Below, one piece after another: positions 23,674 through 35,700 of a stretch of DNA of 64,000 nucleotides. Made by a program: the position numbers and the translations under genes. Numbering within the stretch: position 1 is the first letter of the stretch; the number at the start of each line of letters is the position of its first letter. The stretch spans positions 1,733,621 to 1,797,620 of the forward strand of contig JACDOX010000007.1 in NCBI GenBank assembly GCA_014549065.1. Reading direction: 5' to 3'. The notes below the pieces were generated by a model, which was given only the letters and a program-made list of their open reading frames with translations, was not told where the DNA came from and made no database searches. The DNA is from Cardinalis cardinalis. Taxonomy: Eukaryota; Chordata; Aves; Passeriformes; Cardinalidae.

Positions 23674-26600
23674 AAGGCATAGATTGAGAGGACTTCCAGG
23701 AATAAAATAGNTTTTTAGATTTGTATTCCCATTAATTTATTGTCTTAAATACTTCAGAAGAGAAAGCAACAGAAGTCACAGCAGTGCAGAGATTTTAGTT
23801 TATAAATAAAGGTCAGAGTAGAATATCTGAATTTAAAAAGCCTTTGGAAGAGAATACTTTGATTTGATGAAAGAAGAAAAAATTATTTTTTCCTCAGGAC
23901 TCACATAATAATACCTTGTTATTAGTGAGTCTTCATTAATTCAACCCTTATTCTCTGAAGATTCCAGATTGAAATTTATTTCATCATAAGTACCTATAAA
24001 TTTTTCATGTCCAGTACACAACATAATACTTATAGAGTAAATAACAAATGCTAATGAGGCAGTAGCCATCTATCCACCCCACACACTGATATTATTAAGC
24101 TGCAAAATAGGTAATAAAAAGTTATTTTATTTCAAGTACCATTTTTTTGAGAAAAGCCATGTAAATGTTGATGCATGGTGAATTAAAGTAAATTAATCTG
24201 ATTATATGAGTGAATTGAACAAGCTGTGCAATATAAATATTTTAATCACTTCTTGATCCAGAAGTACCTTATTTACAAATGAGCAATTACTTTCTACCTC
24301 ATGGGAGTTGTCTTTAATTATGAGGCAGTCTAGTTGGTNCTATACAAAATGTGCATGTAAATATCAAACATCAGGCCCTTGAATCTGTCATTTATAATAT
24401 GAACAGCATTTCATATCCCTTTGTGCAACCCTGTTCTTGCTTTACACCAGTGATTTTATTTGTTGTGTTTTCACCTGAGCAGACCAGTCATTATGAAGCT
24501 TTCATTNAATCTGTGGACAGAGAAACACTTCCCATAGGAAGTTTTAATGTAGGTCTATTAAATTTTAGCCTAGGCTTGTATTTCTCAATTCCTTATAGAC
24601 CAGCCTGCCAGTGCTTTAGGCCTGAGGACTAGAGGTTAGGAACAAAGTTCTGATATAAAAGTGAATTATTTACTATGCGTTGTTTGTCATATGTGAGATA
24701 TGTGTGCCACTAGTCCTACTAAAAGCTTGATCAGCCTACTGTGTACTTATGTTCCCATAACTATAGCAGAGTTCATTGGCATCTGTGGGTGGAATGATGC
24801 CTGCAAAAGGAGACCAAAGAATTTTGTGTGGCCTACTATGGTGCACTGCTCTGGGTATTTTTTATCTGCAGGGTAGGAAATAGCCTTGCTAGCCCAACAG
24901 ACTAGGTAGTTTCAGTGGGTGTCATTTATGTACTGCATTTGTTGTCTNGTTGAAAATTAAGGACTTGTGCTCACTTGTTGCTGATTGTTTCACTTCTCTT
25001 CAGCCTGCACTGAAAATGCAAAAATAATGGGCTGAGAACCTTGGAGACAGAATTGTTTGTGTTACAATTACTAATTTTTCCTTAAAGAAGACAGTCAGAC
25101 TTTCTAGTGTGACACATATATAAAACNTCAATTTTATACAATGTAAGAGTGAAACTCACGTGTGCTTTTGGGAAAACGCTTTAGTCCACATAGCATTTCA
25201 ATTTCATATAAGATTTATTTGAATAGACTCACTCATATTCAACCAGTATATATACTTTATGGGGGGGGGAATGTTTCCCTGGGTCATTTCAGAGAAGTGC
25301 TATTCATCATATGTCTTCCTGTAATTAAAAGAAAAAGGAAAGTGAAGCAGAGGAAACTGAGTGATCTGATAAAAATTATGTGTTACTGTGAAATATGTTC
25401 TGGTTTTGCTACCTTTCCAGCAAATGTCAATTAAACATAAAAAATCATTGTTTTCAAACATCACCAGAGATTATAATTACCACAAATCTATCTTTTATGC
25501 AACTCTAAATTTCCATAATGTACTCTTACTGACAGTGACAGGAGAAAGAGTGTCATTATTTGTATCAATGGATGAGGAAGAGTCCTTAGAATTATTTCCC
25601 ATGTATTTCACTGAATTTACTGCTTCTGCCACAAACCCCCAATTGTTTCCTGAAATATTTATATTCAAGATCCTGACTTTGACTTTACTCTAGTGATATC
25701 CTATGAGGAATCTTCTTCATTTCCTTCTTTCTACTTCAATCTTCAGTTGAAGAAATACTGCTTTTTTAAGCACATGGCTCTTTTGAGATGCAGATGGGTG
25801 ACAAATGGTAGTATCTAAATTGATCTTTGTATCTTTGNGATTTCTGTTTGGCTGGGATCTATTCAAAGATTTCCATCATATTGTTTTGTAGAAATGAGAT
25901 ATGCAAACCTCTGAAATATAAATCAGGGTGTTAAAATTACCTCTGGGAGCCATTCGGTGAGAGGAGTACATGTTTTTACAAGAGATTAAAGCAAGAGAGT
26001 GGACAGTGCTAAAAGTAGATGGGAATGCACAAGGAAAACGGAAAATGCAGAATGGTCTTGCTTTCACACATCCTGCTCTCTTGTAAACATGATATGTTTA
26101 TAAACACTAATGAAATTTCCCATAATACTAATATGAAGAGATTTCAACTCATTAATGGGAAAAAGCAGGCAAACAAAAATGTAAACAAATGAGTTTCCAA
26201 CTGAAAATTTTGTGTTTCTAAATTAATGCCTTTAAAAGGCCTGCCTCCATTTCCTTCAATAAAATAAATACACTTGGAATATGCAGTTAAAATTCCAAAG
26301 GAGTATGTAATTCATAGATTATAATTATCAATATTAATAGATTTAAANTAGTATATCTCTCTTTAGTTTAATCTATTTAATTGAAAACCATTCTCATTAA
26401 ATAGGAAAGATTTTTTCTTGTTGTTTACAACGTCATCAGTGGTCTTACAAGTATTATTTATTAAGCTGCAACATAAAACTTTGTCTACCTAATTGACACT
26501 TTGAGAAACTAATAATAATAATGGAGAAATTTGCCTGAGTATCCTGTTTGCCTTTCATTAATTTACTGCTAATAACAAACAAATAAGAAACATAAAACAT

Positions 26601-29600
26601 TTTTTNTTGTATAAAAAATATAAAAATAATTTTAAGATATCTGACTGTCACAATTTTACTATACCCTACCAGGTTTGATTAAGTAAAATAAGCCTGTGGC
26701 TAACTTAATTCAGTGAAGGGATCCAAATATTTATAAGTAAACACACAGTCTTTATGCTCCTAACCTGGAGCTTTGATAGCTAAATTCCAGCTAATTTCCA
26801 CTGGAGCTCTTCTTGTGGATACAACGTTTGACTTTAAATTTTATACTGCAGAGCTCTCTCGCATCCTGTCCCTCCACATGATGAGTCATGGAAGTTAAAT
26901 ATATATACCAGCAATCAGTTCAGTCTGTCCTTTGTGTCAGTGAGGACAGGCCAGCCAGGGAGTATTTGCTGTAGTTCACTGACAGAATTAGAAGTGATTC
27001 TGTCTCTTTTTCGGGGCAGATGTTATTGGTTNATAGGGGTGAAAAGATAACTTGTTTCTTTTATTGTTAAATAATCAATTNCAATATCTGTCCAGATTGA
27101 TCAATATCCATATCCATATTTCTATCAATATCTATAGGTAGGCACGCAGAAAAGATTTAACCCCCTTTTCCCAGCTTGCTGGCCATAGAAACTAGAGCAT
27201 GGTCCTGAACATTTCTGTTCAGTNCTTGGTACCTTCTTTTCAAAGCCTTCTGTAATGTATATTACCTTGAGACACTTGCAGACTGTGAGGCCTCTCTACT
27301 CTCAAAATATAGATNCTGTATATCTGTGTGTCTCAATTTAAAATTAGTCACTGTAATGACTTCAATTTAATGTACCTGCATACACCTAACTCATATGAAA
27401 AACTAGATAGGGTATTAATGTGTAAAGAAANGGTTCCTGTTATCAGGCTCCTAAGAGCATATTGTGCCCTGGCATCACAGAGTTTATCTGGAAGGTGCTC
27501 CTAATGCCTTCTGGTGAATTCCTGAAGAAATCTCTACTACCAGCACTGTTCTGGGTCTCGCTGGAGTGTAATTATTTTCTTCATAGAAGTCTATATCGTA
27601 CCGGTGTCTTAGACTTCTAACTCTCATTATTAGTGCTTCAACTCTCATTTCTTTGCTGTTTTCAAGGTACATAAAGATGTTCTTCCATAAATATATTATC
27701 TCTGCATGATTCAGTTGCAATAGAGACTGGAGAAAGTGATCACTATTTTAGTTTTTCTACTGGGTAAAACCATTACCCTGGAACTAAGGATTAGTTATTT
27801 ACATCATTGANGAATGTGTCTATGCTACAGTGTACTTATAATTCAAATAAAAAGGAGTTTTAAAGAGAAGCTAGTCGGCTTTTTGAAAACAAAAATATTT
27901 CAGTATATTTTTATCAAGATCTAGAATTTTTACATTTCTTCTTGCTGAAAAGAAAACTTTTGTGTAAACTTAGAGGGAAAAGAAGCCAAATTCTGACTTT
28001 GATATTGTCACTTTTTGTCTCTTCAAATTTTTATTCATTCCTGCATCTTTTTATGACTTTGTTTCTGTCTTTTGTACATTGACATGTATGGAAAAAATTG
28101 AGAGAGTTAAAAGTGTCTTTGTCTACAGGAGAAAATTGTAGCTAATGATTTGTACTCTATAAACAACAAAAGGCAAGATGACAGCAATGCAGAGGAACAT
28201 TACCTTTTCTTGGGCTGTATGAGCCTGTGGCACCATCCTGTGAAAAGTGTGGTGTATTTCTTGTCACACTTGAAAATCCATTGCAGAACCTGTACACTAC
28301 ATATTATTATGTAGTACCTTCCTCCATATTTTTTAAGAAAACTTATTTTCTACCAGTTTTAGGATGAACTCAGATTTATTATACACTGTCTAATGAAAAA
28401 TACAGTGTGCAAAGAGGGGACTTATTGCTTATTTCTATATGCTTGGTTGCCTTCTGATTGCATAAAATACAGCAAAACTCCATAAGTGGGAATTATGCAT
28501 CACTCCTTTATTTATTTATTTTATAGCTCGTTCTTTATTCTATTGTTTGATTAATAATCTCTTACCTTCCGCTGGAATACCTTGGTTTTCCCTTTTCTTT
28601 GTTGTTGTCACTCTTAAAAAATGCCAAACACCTTTGAGGTTAGAGCACAGTGAATGCACATGAGAGGAGAAAGTCAGAATAGGCAAAGCAATAGGTATCT
28701 AAGATACCTGCTGAAAATAGAGGTGTCACCGTCAAATGGGAGAAGGATGAGAAAGAGAGGGTTTCTTTTTGGTCATTTTCATTTGAAAAAAACTTGGAAA
28801 ATCAAAAATATAAAGCNGGCATAGTCCTTAGGCTACAGAGTTAGAAATGCCATGGTAATTTACATTTTCTTTCATGCTCTGCCTGCTGTTTGCTACCTGA
28901 AATCATATGTGTTTTATGTGAAAAGCCAATACAGAGATATCTGAGAATCCTATATATTTAAATGTTGATTTATCTGAAATTTGCTATAAATTTAAAATCA
29001 CTGAATAACAGAAATTAAGTTTGATCATTTCTGGTGATATATTAATGAGTTCCTATTAACTACCTCCTAGGAAAATTAGGCAAGTTGGATATTGGGTACA
29101 TATTTATGCAGGCACTGTAAGCAACTAGTAGTCTTGATAAAATTCAGAGTTAAAGTTACAAAAATAAAAGAGAACTTTGGAATATCTTGCTAAGTCTTTT
29201 TTGTCTTCTGTAATGTAACTTATCAGAGAGGAGGAAGTTCTGTAATCTTCATTATCACTGTGGAACTAACTTCCTTAGGAAAGGAAGACAGTTAAGCCTT
29301 GATAGCTCATCAGAGAGATAAAGCTACATATNGTGGTAACTGTTTTTCTTTAGAACACTTTTTGAGAGGTCTTTGTGACCTGGAAGCAAGCAGGAATCTC
29401 AATCAAAGCATTTTGTTTTCTGTATTAAGAGCAATGTTTTATTTATTCTTTTTTCCCCAATAAANTGAAAATGTAGAAAGACAACTTCAGAACGCCACTG
29501 CACTTGTTTTCTATTATAATGAGTGAAGAATAGCCAGAGGCAACCTTTTTGTTGCTTCATGTGTGGCTATTTAAACTATATTGCGTTTAAGAATAAGTAT

Positions 29601-31500
29601 TTTCCACTACCACTAGGTGTCATCGTATCTATTATTAAATCCTGTACAAGAACTCTTCCCAGTAGCTAGCAGACGAAGTTGATGACTTAATCAGCCGCAT
29701 CAAAATATTTCAGTTGAAAAAGAAGCGCAAGAGGTAAAAATATGAGACAAAATGAAATTGGAGAAGTTAATTCCTGGAAGTTCAGTTACATAGAAAATAA
29801 AGCATTTTATAAAATCAGAGACTTGGAAATTTAAATCTGAAACACTTATTTCATTAATTTTGCTACTGTTGAATACAGAAGTGCTGTCTTTTAATCTTAT
29901 CCACTTCCATACCTCCCATTACTGACTATTCCATCAGTCAGATTCCCAAAAGCACACAGGCACATAGGAGAATGGACTTTACCTTCCTAACTACAAAGCT
30001 GTGACTTGAAAGACNGGGCAGCTCCCCTGGACTTTTAATCCGGGAAGCCTCTCCTCATGGCAGGCACAACCCTTTGCTCTAAGCATCTATAGATCCAGGA
30101 ATGCATGCCTATGCTCACAAAGGTGTTGGTGCCCAAGGCTGAGCCCCAGAGACACAAGAGAGCTTGGCCCAGGTGCTCTGAGGATGTCAAGCTACCAAGT
30201 GTATGTAACACACTAGGTAATACAGGACTTGGTTGCCCAGTCATAAGAAGAAATACTTTTGTGTTGGTTTTCTTTGTATTCAAGCACAAGGGAAGGTGAG
30301 GCAATATTTCTGCCTTTCGTAGGATAAATAATGTGTCAGTCACATGCTCAACAGCTGATTGAGCACATTACAGGCCTTGGTAACACTGTCAAAAGATTCC
30401 TTAGCTGTCTGGCTCTATACCAGATTAGTTGGATATAATTTTCATCTTTTCCATGAGTGACTGGAGAATCCAAGGGCTATAAGGGAGCATGGAAATCAGT
30501 TAAACATTTCTAACTTGTCNTGATATCCACTTGATTCTGGTTTCCAGTCTCTGTGTCTTAGAAATATCCATTTATTTTTGTTGAACATACAGACTTTTTA
30601 TTAGTGATATTCTCCCCTAGACACCTGCTCTCTCAAAATCTCCTAATTACGTTTCCACCAGAAAAGACTTCATTCTGAGGCATGTTCTTTTTCATAGGAA
30701 CCTTACACCAGAATCTCTTGGCTAATTACATCTATAAGCCTTACAGGGAAAACAGAGACCTCAGACACTGCATAATGTGGGGCTATTTACTTAAAATTCA
30801 GCAGAAGTTTAAAGGTGGCCATTGGGAAAATGAAATTGTGAAATATTGAAGTTATTCAAAGAAGCCAAAGCAATTCCACCCTCATCTCCATATTTACAGT
30901 AATTTAACATACTTATTAGTCTCTCTTCTGTCATGATTCTACCTTTAAGTGAATTTAACTAAGTGTACCAATTATGTTATCTTAAGTTTTTTTTTTCAAA
31001 GCTGAAGCTGTCTAAACTCCCAGCATGAGGAACTTAGAAGGTGACATTTCACTAATGACTGCTCTGAGAAACTGACAGAGATTGATAGAGTGGTTTTAAA
31101 GATGTCCTCATGAGAAGCATCTTATATAAAATGAAAATGACACTGAAACTTTTAAAAACTAATTCTGTGTTGTGCAAGTGGTTTTATTTACAAGAAAGTA
31201 CTGGGATAGAGAAGCACTTCAAAGTAGTTTTTCAAATGTATGGAATGTACTCTTTTGTTTAAAAGTGTCCTCAGACTGTTTTTTTATACAAAAATTTTAA
31301 GGTTAATAACAACTCACAGAAAACTCTTTTTCACCTTCTTGTATACCAGAAACATGCGCATTATGGGACNGGCTGTGCATTGGCAGCTCAAAGAACCAAT
31401 ACGGAGTGGGGAATTTTCTGTTGAAAAACCTACACACCTCAGCATGAATGGATACATACAGCACACCCCTACCCAGCCATGCATTGGGAAGTAGAGCCTT
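23674..31500. other. Unique AT-rich noncoding DNA
   Basis: No gene or interspersed repeat recognised. A nine-base G run sits at 25261-25269 and a degenerate CAATATC/CATATC patch at 27100-27140. The stretch at 30.0-30.3 kb is more GC-rich and carries overlapping frames of 64 and 102 codons on the two strands, but neither resembles a known protein and I cannot name it. Confidence 0.5.
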
Positions 31501-31519
31501 ACCTCCCAATTTGCTTTTA

Positions 31520-31587
31520 TTAAATGCACTGTCTCACTATAGNTGCTAGAAACCTCAAGGTTTCATTAGCACAGACAGTGCATTTAA
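31520..31587. repeat. 68-nt imperfect hairpin (inverted repeat)
   Basis: TTAAATGCACTGTCT at 31520-31534 is the exact reverse complement of 31573-31587 (15 bp). Inside it a second stem pairs TGCTA and GAAACC (31544-31554) with GGTTTC and TAGCA (31559-31571) around a TCAA loop, with a 2-nt bulge. Between the stems there is an asymmetric 9-nt versus 1-nt internal loop. Overall length and loop size resemble a small-RNA precursor or a miniature inverted-repeat element. The large one-sided internal loop argues against a canonical microRNA, and I recognise no known microRNA in it. Confidence 0.85.
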
Positions 31588-31704
31588 GGTTTTGCTCTTC
31601 TGCAGGAAGCACAAGGACCAGGAAGATTCTTTAGCTTCTCCCTATTTCCCTCTTCCTCAATCTGGCAGGCACAGCCACCAAAGGTTATTGTGATTGCAAT
31701 CATT

Positions 31705-31788
31705 CACATGATTTCAGGTGGAGGATTCATATTGAAAAGTGGCTTAAAGAGATGTCAATCATTGCTGCTGTTTCTCAAATTGTGTTTT
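31705..31788. repeat. Dispersed ~85-bp block, copy 1
   Basis: The block runs from CACATGATTTCA through ATATTGAAAAGTGGCTTAAA and AATCATTGCTGCT to CAAATTGT. It matches 32666-32752 with a few substitutions and small indels. The flanks do not match, so it is either a local duplication or two fragments of an unrecognised repeat. Confidence 0.88.
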
Positions 31789-32665
31789 GAAGCCACGCAT
31801 CTATATTTCAGTCACCCTAATATTAATGGAGCCCTCTGCAGCCAAAAACCAAACAGATGAAGACGCCATCCTTCATGGAGAGAGCAGGAGCAGTTCTGGA
31901 CCTGGGACAGCCCAGCCCAGNCCTGCTCAGTAGTTCAAATGTTCAGTCATAAGACACAGTGAAAAGAGCATTTGTTCTTTGTGATTCAGTGTGATTTTTA
32001 AAATAATTNGCAAATGAAAGCAAATATTCATATTCAGGAAGAATAGTCTGTGCCTTTAGGTACAGGTAAATGCATATCATGGGAGGTGAGTGGCATTCAT
32101 CTAAAAAGGGTAGAAACGCCACATTATGTCAGCTTGGTGTAGATTTACCTGCTTTGACACCATCCCTCTCTCTGGGCAGGAATCAATTTGCCACTGAATG
32201 TTGCTTGACTTTCATAAAAGAAAAACAACTTTGATATTTAATCTTTTTTTACCATTTCAGAAGCAAACCTTGCCACTCCAGATTTAGTAAAGTAAAATTA
32301 AGCAAGATATAAGTGCTGATAGGAAATCTGCTGTTCTCCAGNTTGAATGAATTCATTCTAACAGCCTCATCATCACTTCAGAAGAAATTCTCTTCAGAAG
32401 AAATAATGAGAAAGGAGTATTTTATTCTCCCTTGTCTTAGATATGATTTTCAGGTCTCTGTTGGTCTAGTCTCTCTTTTAAAAGAAAAGTGTATGAGCGT
32501 AAGTAAAATGCCAGCTTCACTGATTCCCCTGTATCTTCTCTGTTCTTGAAAANATTAAAACCAGAAATAGAAGAGAGTACTTGTGATGGGAATTGCCATC
32601 TATGGAGCACATGATCACAGTTGTACAGTTCTGCATGGTTTTATACACTTCATAAAAATCTATTT

Positions 32666-32752
32666 CATTTACATGATTTCACATGGATACATATTGAAAA
32701 GTGGCTTAAAGAGATGTTAATCATTGCTGCTANCTGTTTCTTAAATTGTCTC
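32666..32752. repeat. Dispersed ~85-bp block, copy 2
   Basis: Same orientation as copy 1, about 960 bp away. The core ATATTGAAAAGTGGCTTAAA and AATCATTGCTGCT are identical. The right end keeps TGTTTCTTAAATTGT, then diverges. Confidence 0.88.
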
Positions 32753-35700
32753 CTGTCAGGTGCAGTGCAGGTTTAAAAAAACCAATGTCCTTTTCTTACG
32801 GNTATATCAATGCATTAAACTCTTCTTCGTGAGAAGCACTGCCAGATCAATAAGACATTTTATCTGCATTTTCATGTAGGTCCCTTGAGCCCCCAGTTTC
32901 CATCCTAGCTATTAATTGAGCCAAATGGCAGCAGCTATAAAAAAGATTTCCAGCTCCAAGTCCTTTTACAAGTCCCACATTGAAACCTTTCAAAATTATA
33001 TTATTCATTTGCTCNGGTGCAAGTTTTCTGCTTTATTTCTTTTGGACAATATCATGCTCCCTTAATATTTTTTTTATTATTATTCTTTACCACCTGTGGG
33101 GCAACCATTACAATGACAGAGACTTTTTAGGTCCAGGGCCCAAGTCTGCAATTGAAGGCATTAGAACACATTTTTACTTAGGCAATGTCAGCATGGTTTC
33201 CAATCATGTGANACCTCTTAGGACTTACCTTTATCAAATGATGAGATATCAGTGCAATGATGTACATCGAAGTGACTGTCTATCCATTGAAAGTTCATCT
33301 TTTGAATCTTCTTGTCAGCCTGGCTTTGCAACGACATANCCAGGATCTCTGGTTCCCATGAAGCACTGATTTCATGTACTTGCCTTCCAGGCTTCCTAGC
33401 CCTAGGCATGTAAACTACTTCTTTGGTCCTGCTGATGAGCCCAGCTTTCAAACTAATCTTCCACTAAAGAATACAAATATACCTGGACACTACTTTATAA
33501 GAAACGAATTAAATAGAAGAGTAAAAGCCTTGAGACTTGGTGCATATTACCAGTAAGGAAGGAAATTTTCCTTTTTGANTTTACAGCTTGTTACTGTCAA
33601 GTGATTATACATGAGACACTGTGATAGGGAGCACTGCTTCTTCCTGCATTTAGCAGGCAGAATGGTACAGAGGAGCACACATTTATCACAGGGATCAGTC
33701 AGATAATTTTTTTCTGAGTATTACAAACAGCTACATTTAGAACTGGCATGTCTCACCTCTACTGTGTATGTTTACCAGCATTATGCATGTTCTGTGTCTT
33801 GATATAGAATGGATTCAATGAGGTAAAAAACCTGGAAAATATCATATGGGTNACCTTTCTGAGAAATTAGTGAATGAGTAGAAAAAGCAGAACAGAAGCA
33901 GTTGTGGAATTAGAGAAGATGCAGCACAAAGATCAGACAAGATCTGTATCTTGAATATCACAGCTGTATATGGTATATGTGGGTGGTAGTGTGGGCAAGG
34001 CATGGGTGGACAGATGGCTCAGGAGAAGAAAGGTGGAAAAAAGGGCAGAAGCTCTGACTCTAACAGTTCAGCAGAAGAGCTGCCATCAATCAGAAAGTAT
34101 TCTATCTGGAAGCAGGTTGGTCTGACCGTGTTTCAGAGCATGGAGCAGTTTGAGAAAAGGCCTCTGTCNATCTGACAAGAATAGTCTCTGCTGCACTGGT
34201 TTCCTCTGTCCAGGCTAATATGGTTCAGTTGGTGCTAAATGCCTGAATCTGAGAGCAATACTCCCTCCCACAGCTCTGAAAGCAGGGTAGGAGCTTGCTG
34301 TGGTTTGGCAACCAGCCTTTGAAAAACATGTGGTATATGCAAAGGCTGCAGCCAGCACCAGGTTTCTGTGTGATGTGAGAGCACCGTGACATCTCTGAGT
34401 CCTTCCCTTGTGGTCTTCCCACAGACAAATAATTTCAGATTATAGCTACAAAACCCTAAATGCTTCTAGCTGTCCAACAGATTCACTGGTTCAACATCCC
34501 ATATTGTCAATTTTCTCAGTAATTGTTATNTTTTTCTATAACCTCCCATCCACANGAACTTTGTGATGACAATTCCATCTTTCTCCAGAAAGAAAAAAAG
34601 ATATGATAATCTTTCTGTGTCCTGCGGATGTGACAACACTAGATAAGAAACATCAAAAAAGAAGAGAAATACAGAAATAGATCTAGATATCCCATCATTT
34701 TAGGTCAGTGTTCTGGCTTTTTTTAAATTTCTTTTTTTTTTTCCCAGTGCTTAGGTTTGGTAGTGTTATTAAACTGTATGTTTTATATTTCATGATGACA
34801 AACTGGAAAAACAATCAGTGCTAGCTTCTGAAGAAAGAGAACACAGCTCTTGAAATGAAAACTAATTATCTTCACTTTGTTAAATTTGGTATTTTCAAAT
34901 ATCTGAAGGCAAAAGATTTTTAAATTGGTTCTGGNTTTGAATCTATGTTGTAAAAATATTTAGATATTATTATTACCATTANCATCACTAGTATCACCAC
35001 TACAGATGTTAGCATCCAATGTCAGTAGTCACAACCCTAGGGAATTTAGAGTTTAAAGGAAAATTATCCTTAAATTTAGAGCAAAGATGAAAGTTAAAAG
35101 AGAAAGTTTAAGTAATATCAAGGAAAATTAAAATGTGTAAAAACCGATCCAAAATCCTTGCATTTTTTTTCTGGTAAACTACTATTGAAGTACAGATTTC
35201 TCTCTCGTTCCTGTTTTTGATACCCCTAGGTCACAAAGAAAAAAATTCAGATAATTTCCATTTCTACATACTGTTACCTTGTAGGTGGTACAATAAATTC
35301 TTTGAAGGCTTCTTAAGTGAAATGCAAATAGAATTCAGCTTTACTTGTAAGTGCACAAGTGATGTTTTCATAGCTGAGAAACCCNAAAANATTTCACCAT
35401 AAGCTTCAAGACAGGATGAGGGAATCTTCTGAAAGAGCCATACTACAGTTTGTAAAGTTTGTGCAGTATGCCAGCAACATGCTTAATATGCCATTTTCAA
35501 CATAATTATTTTCTGGTTTTGATTTTGTTTTTCTTTTCACTGTAGGCTTGCTTCCTCCCATTCCTTTTTCATTTGTCTCTAGGCTTAGCCTTTCCATGCT
35601 TCCTTAACTTCAGGTTTTTACTTTTGCTTCTCTGATTAATTCTTTGTGACTTTTTCCTTAACTATCCATATTCTCTAGGGGTTCTCTGAGGGCATAATTC

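Noticed and set aside
23419..23682. 87-codon plus-strand frame ending in Tyr/Ile/Val repeats
   Set aside because: Half of it is a translation of the TA-rich microsatellite.
30035..30343. 102-codon minus-strand frame in a GC-richer patch
   Set aside because: No recognised family; a similar frame on the opposite strand shows that openness here follows base composition.
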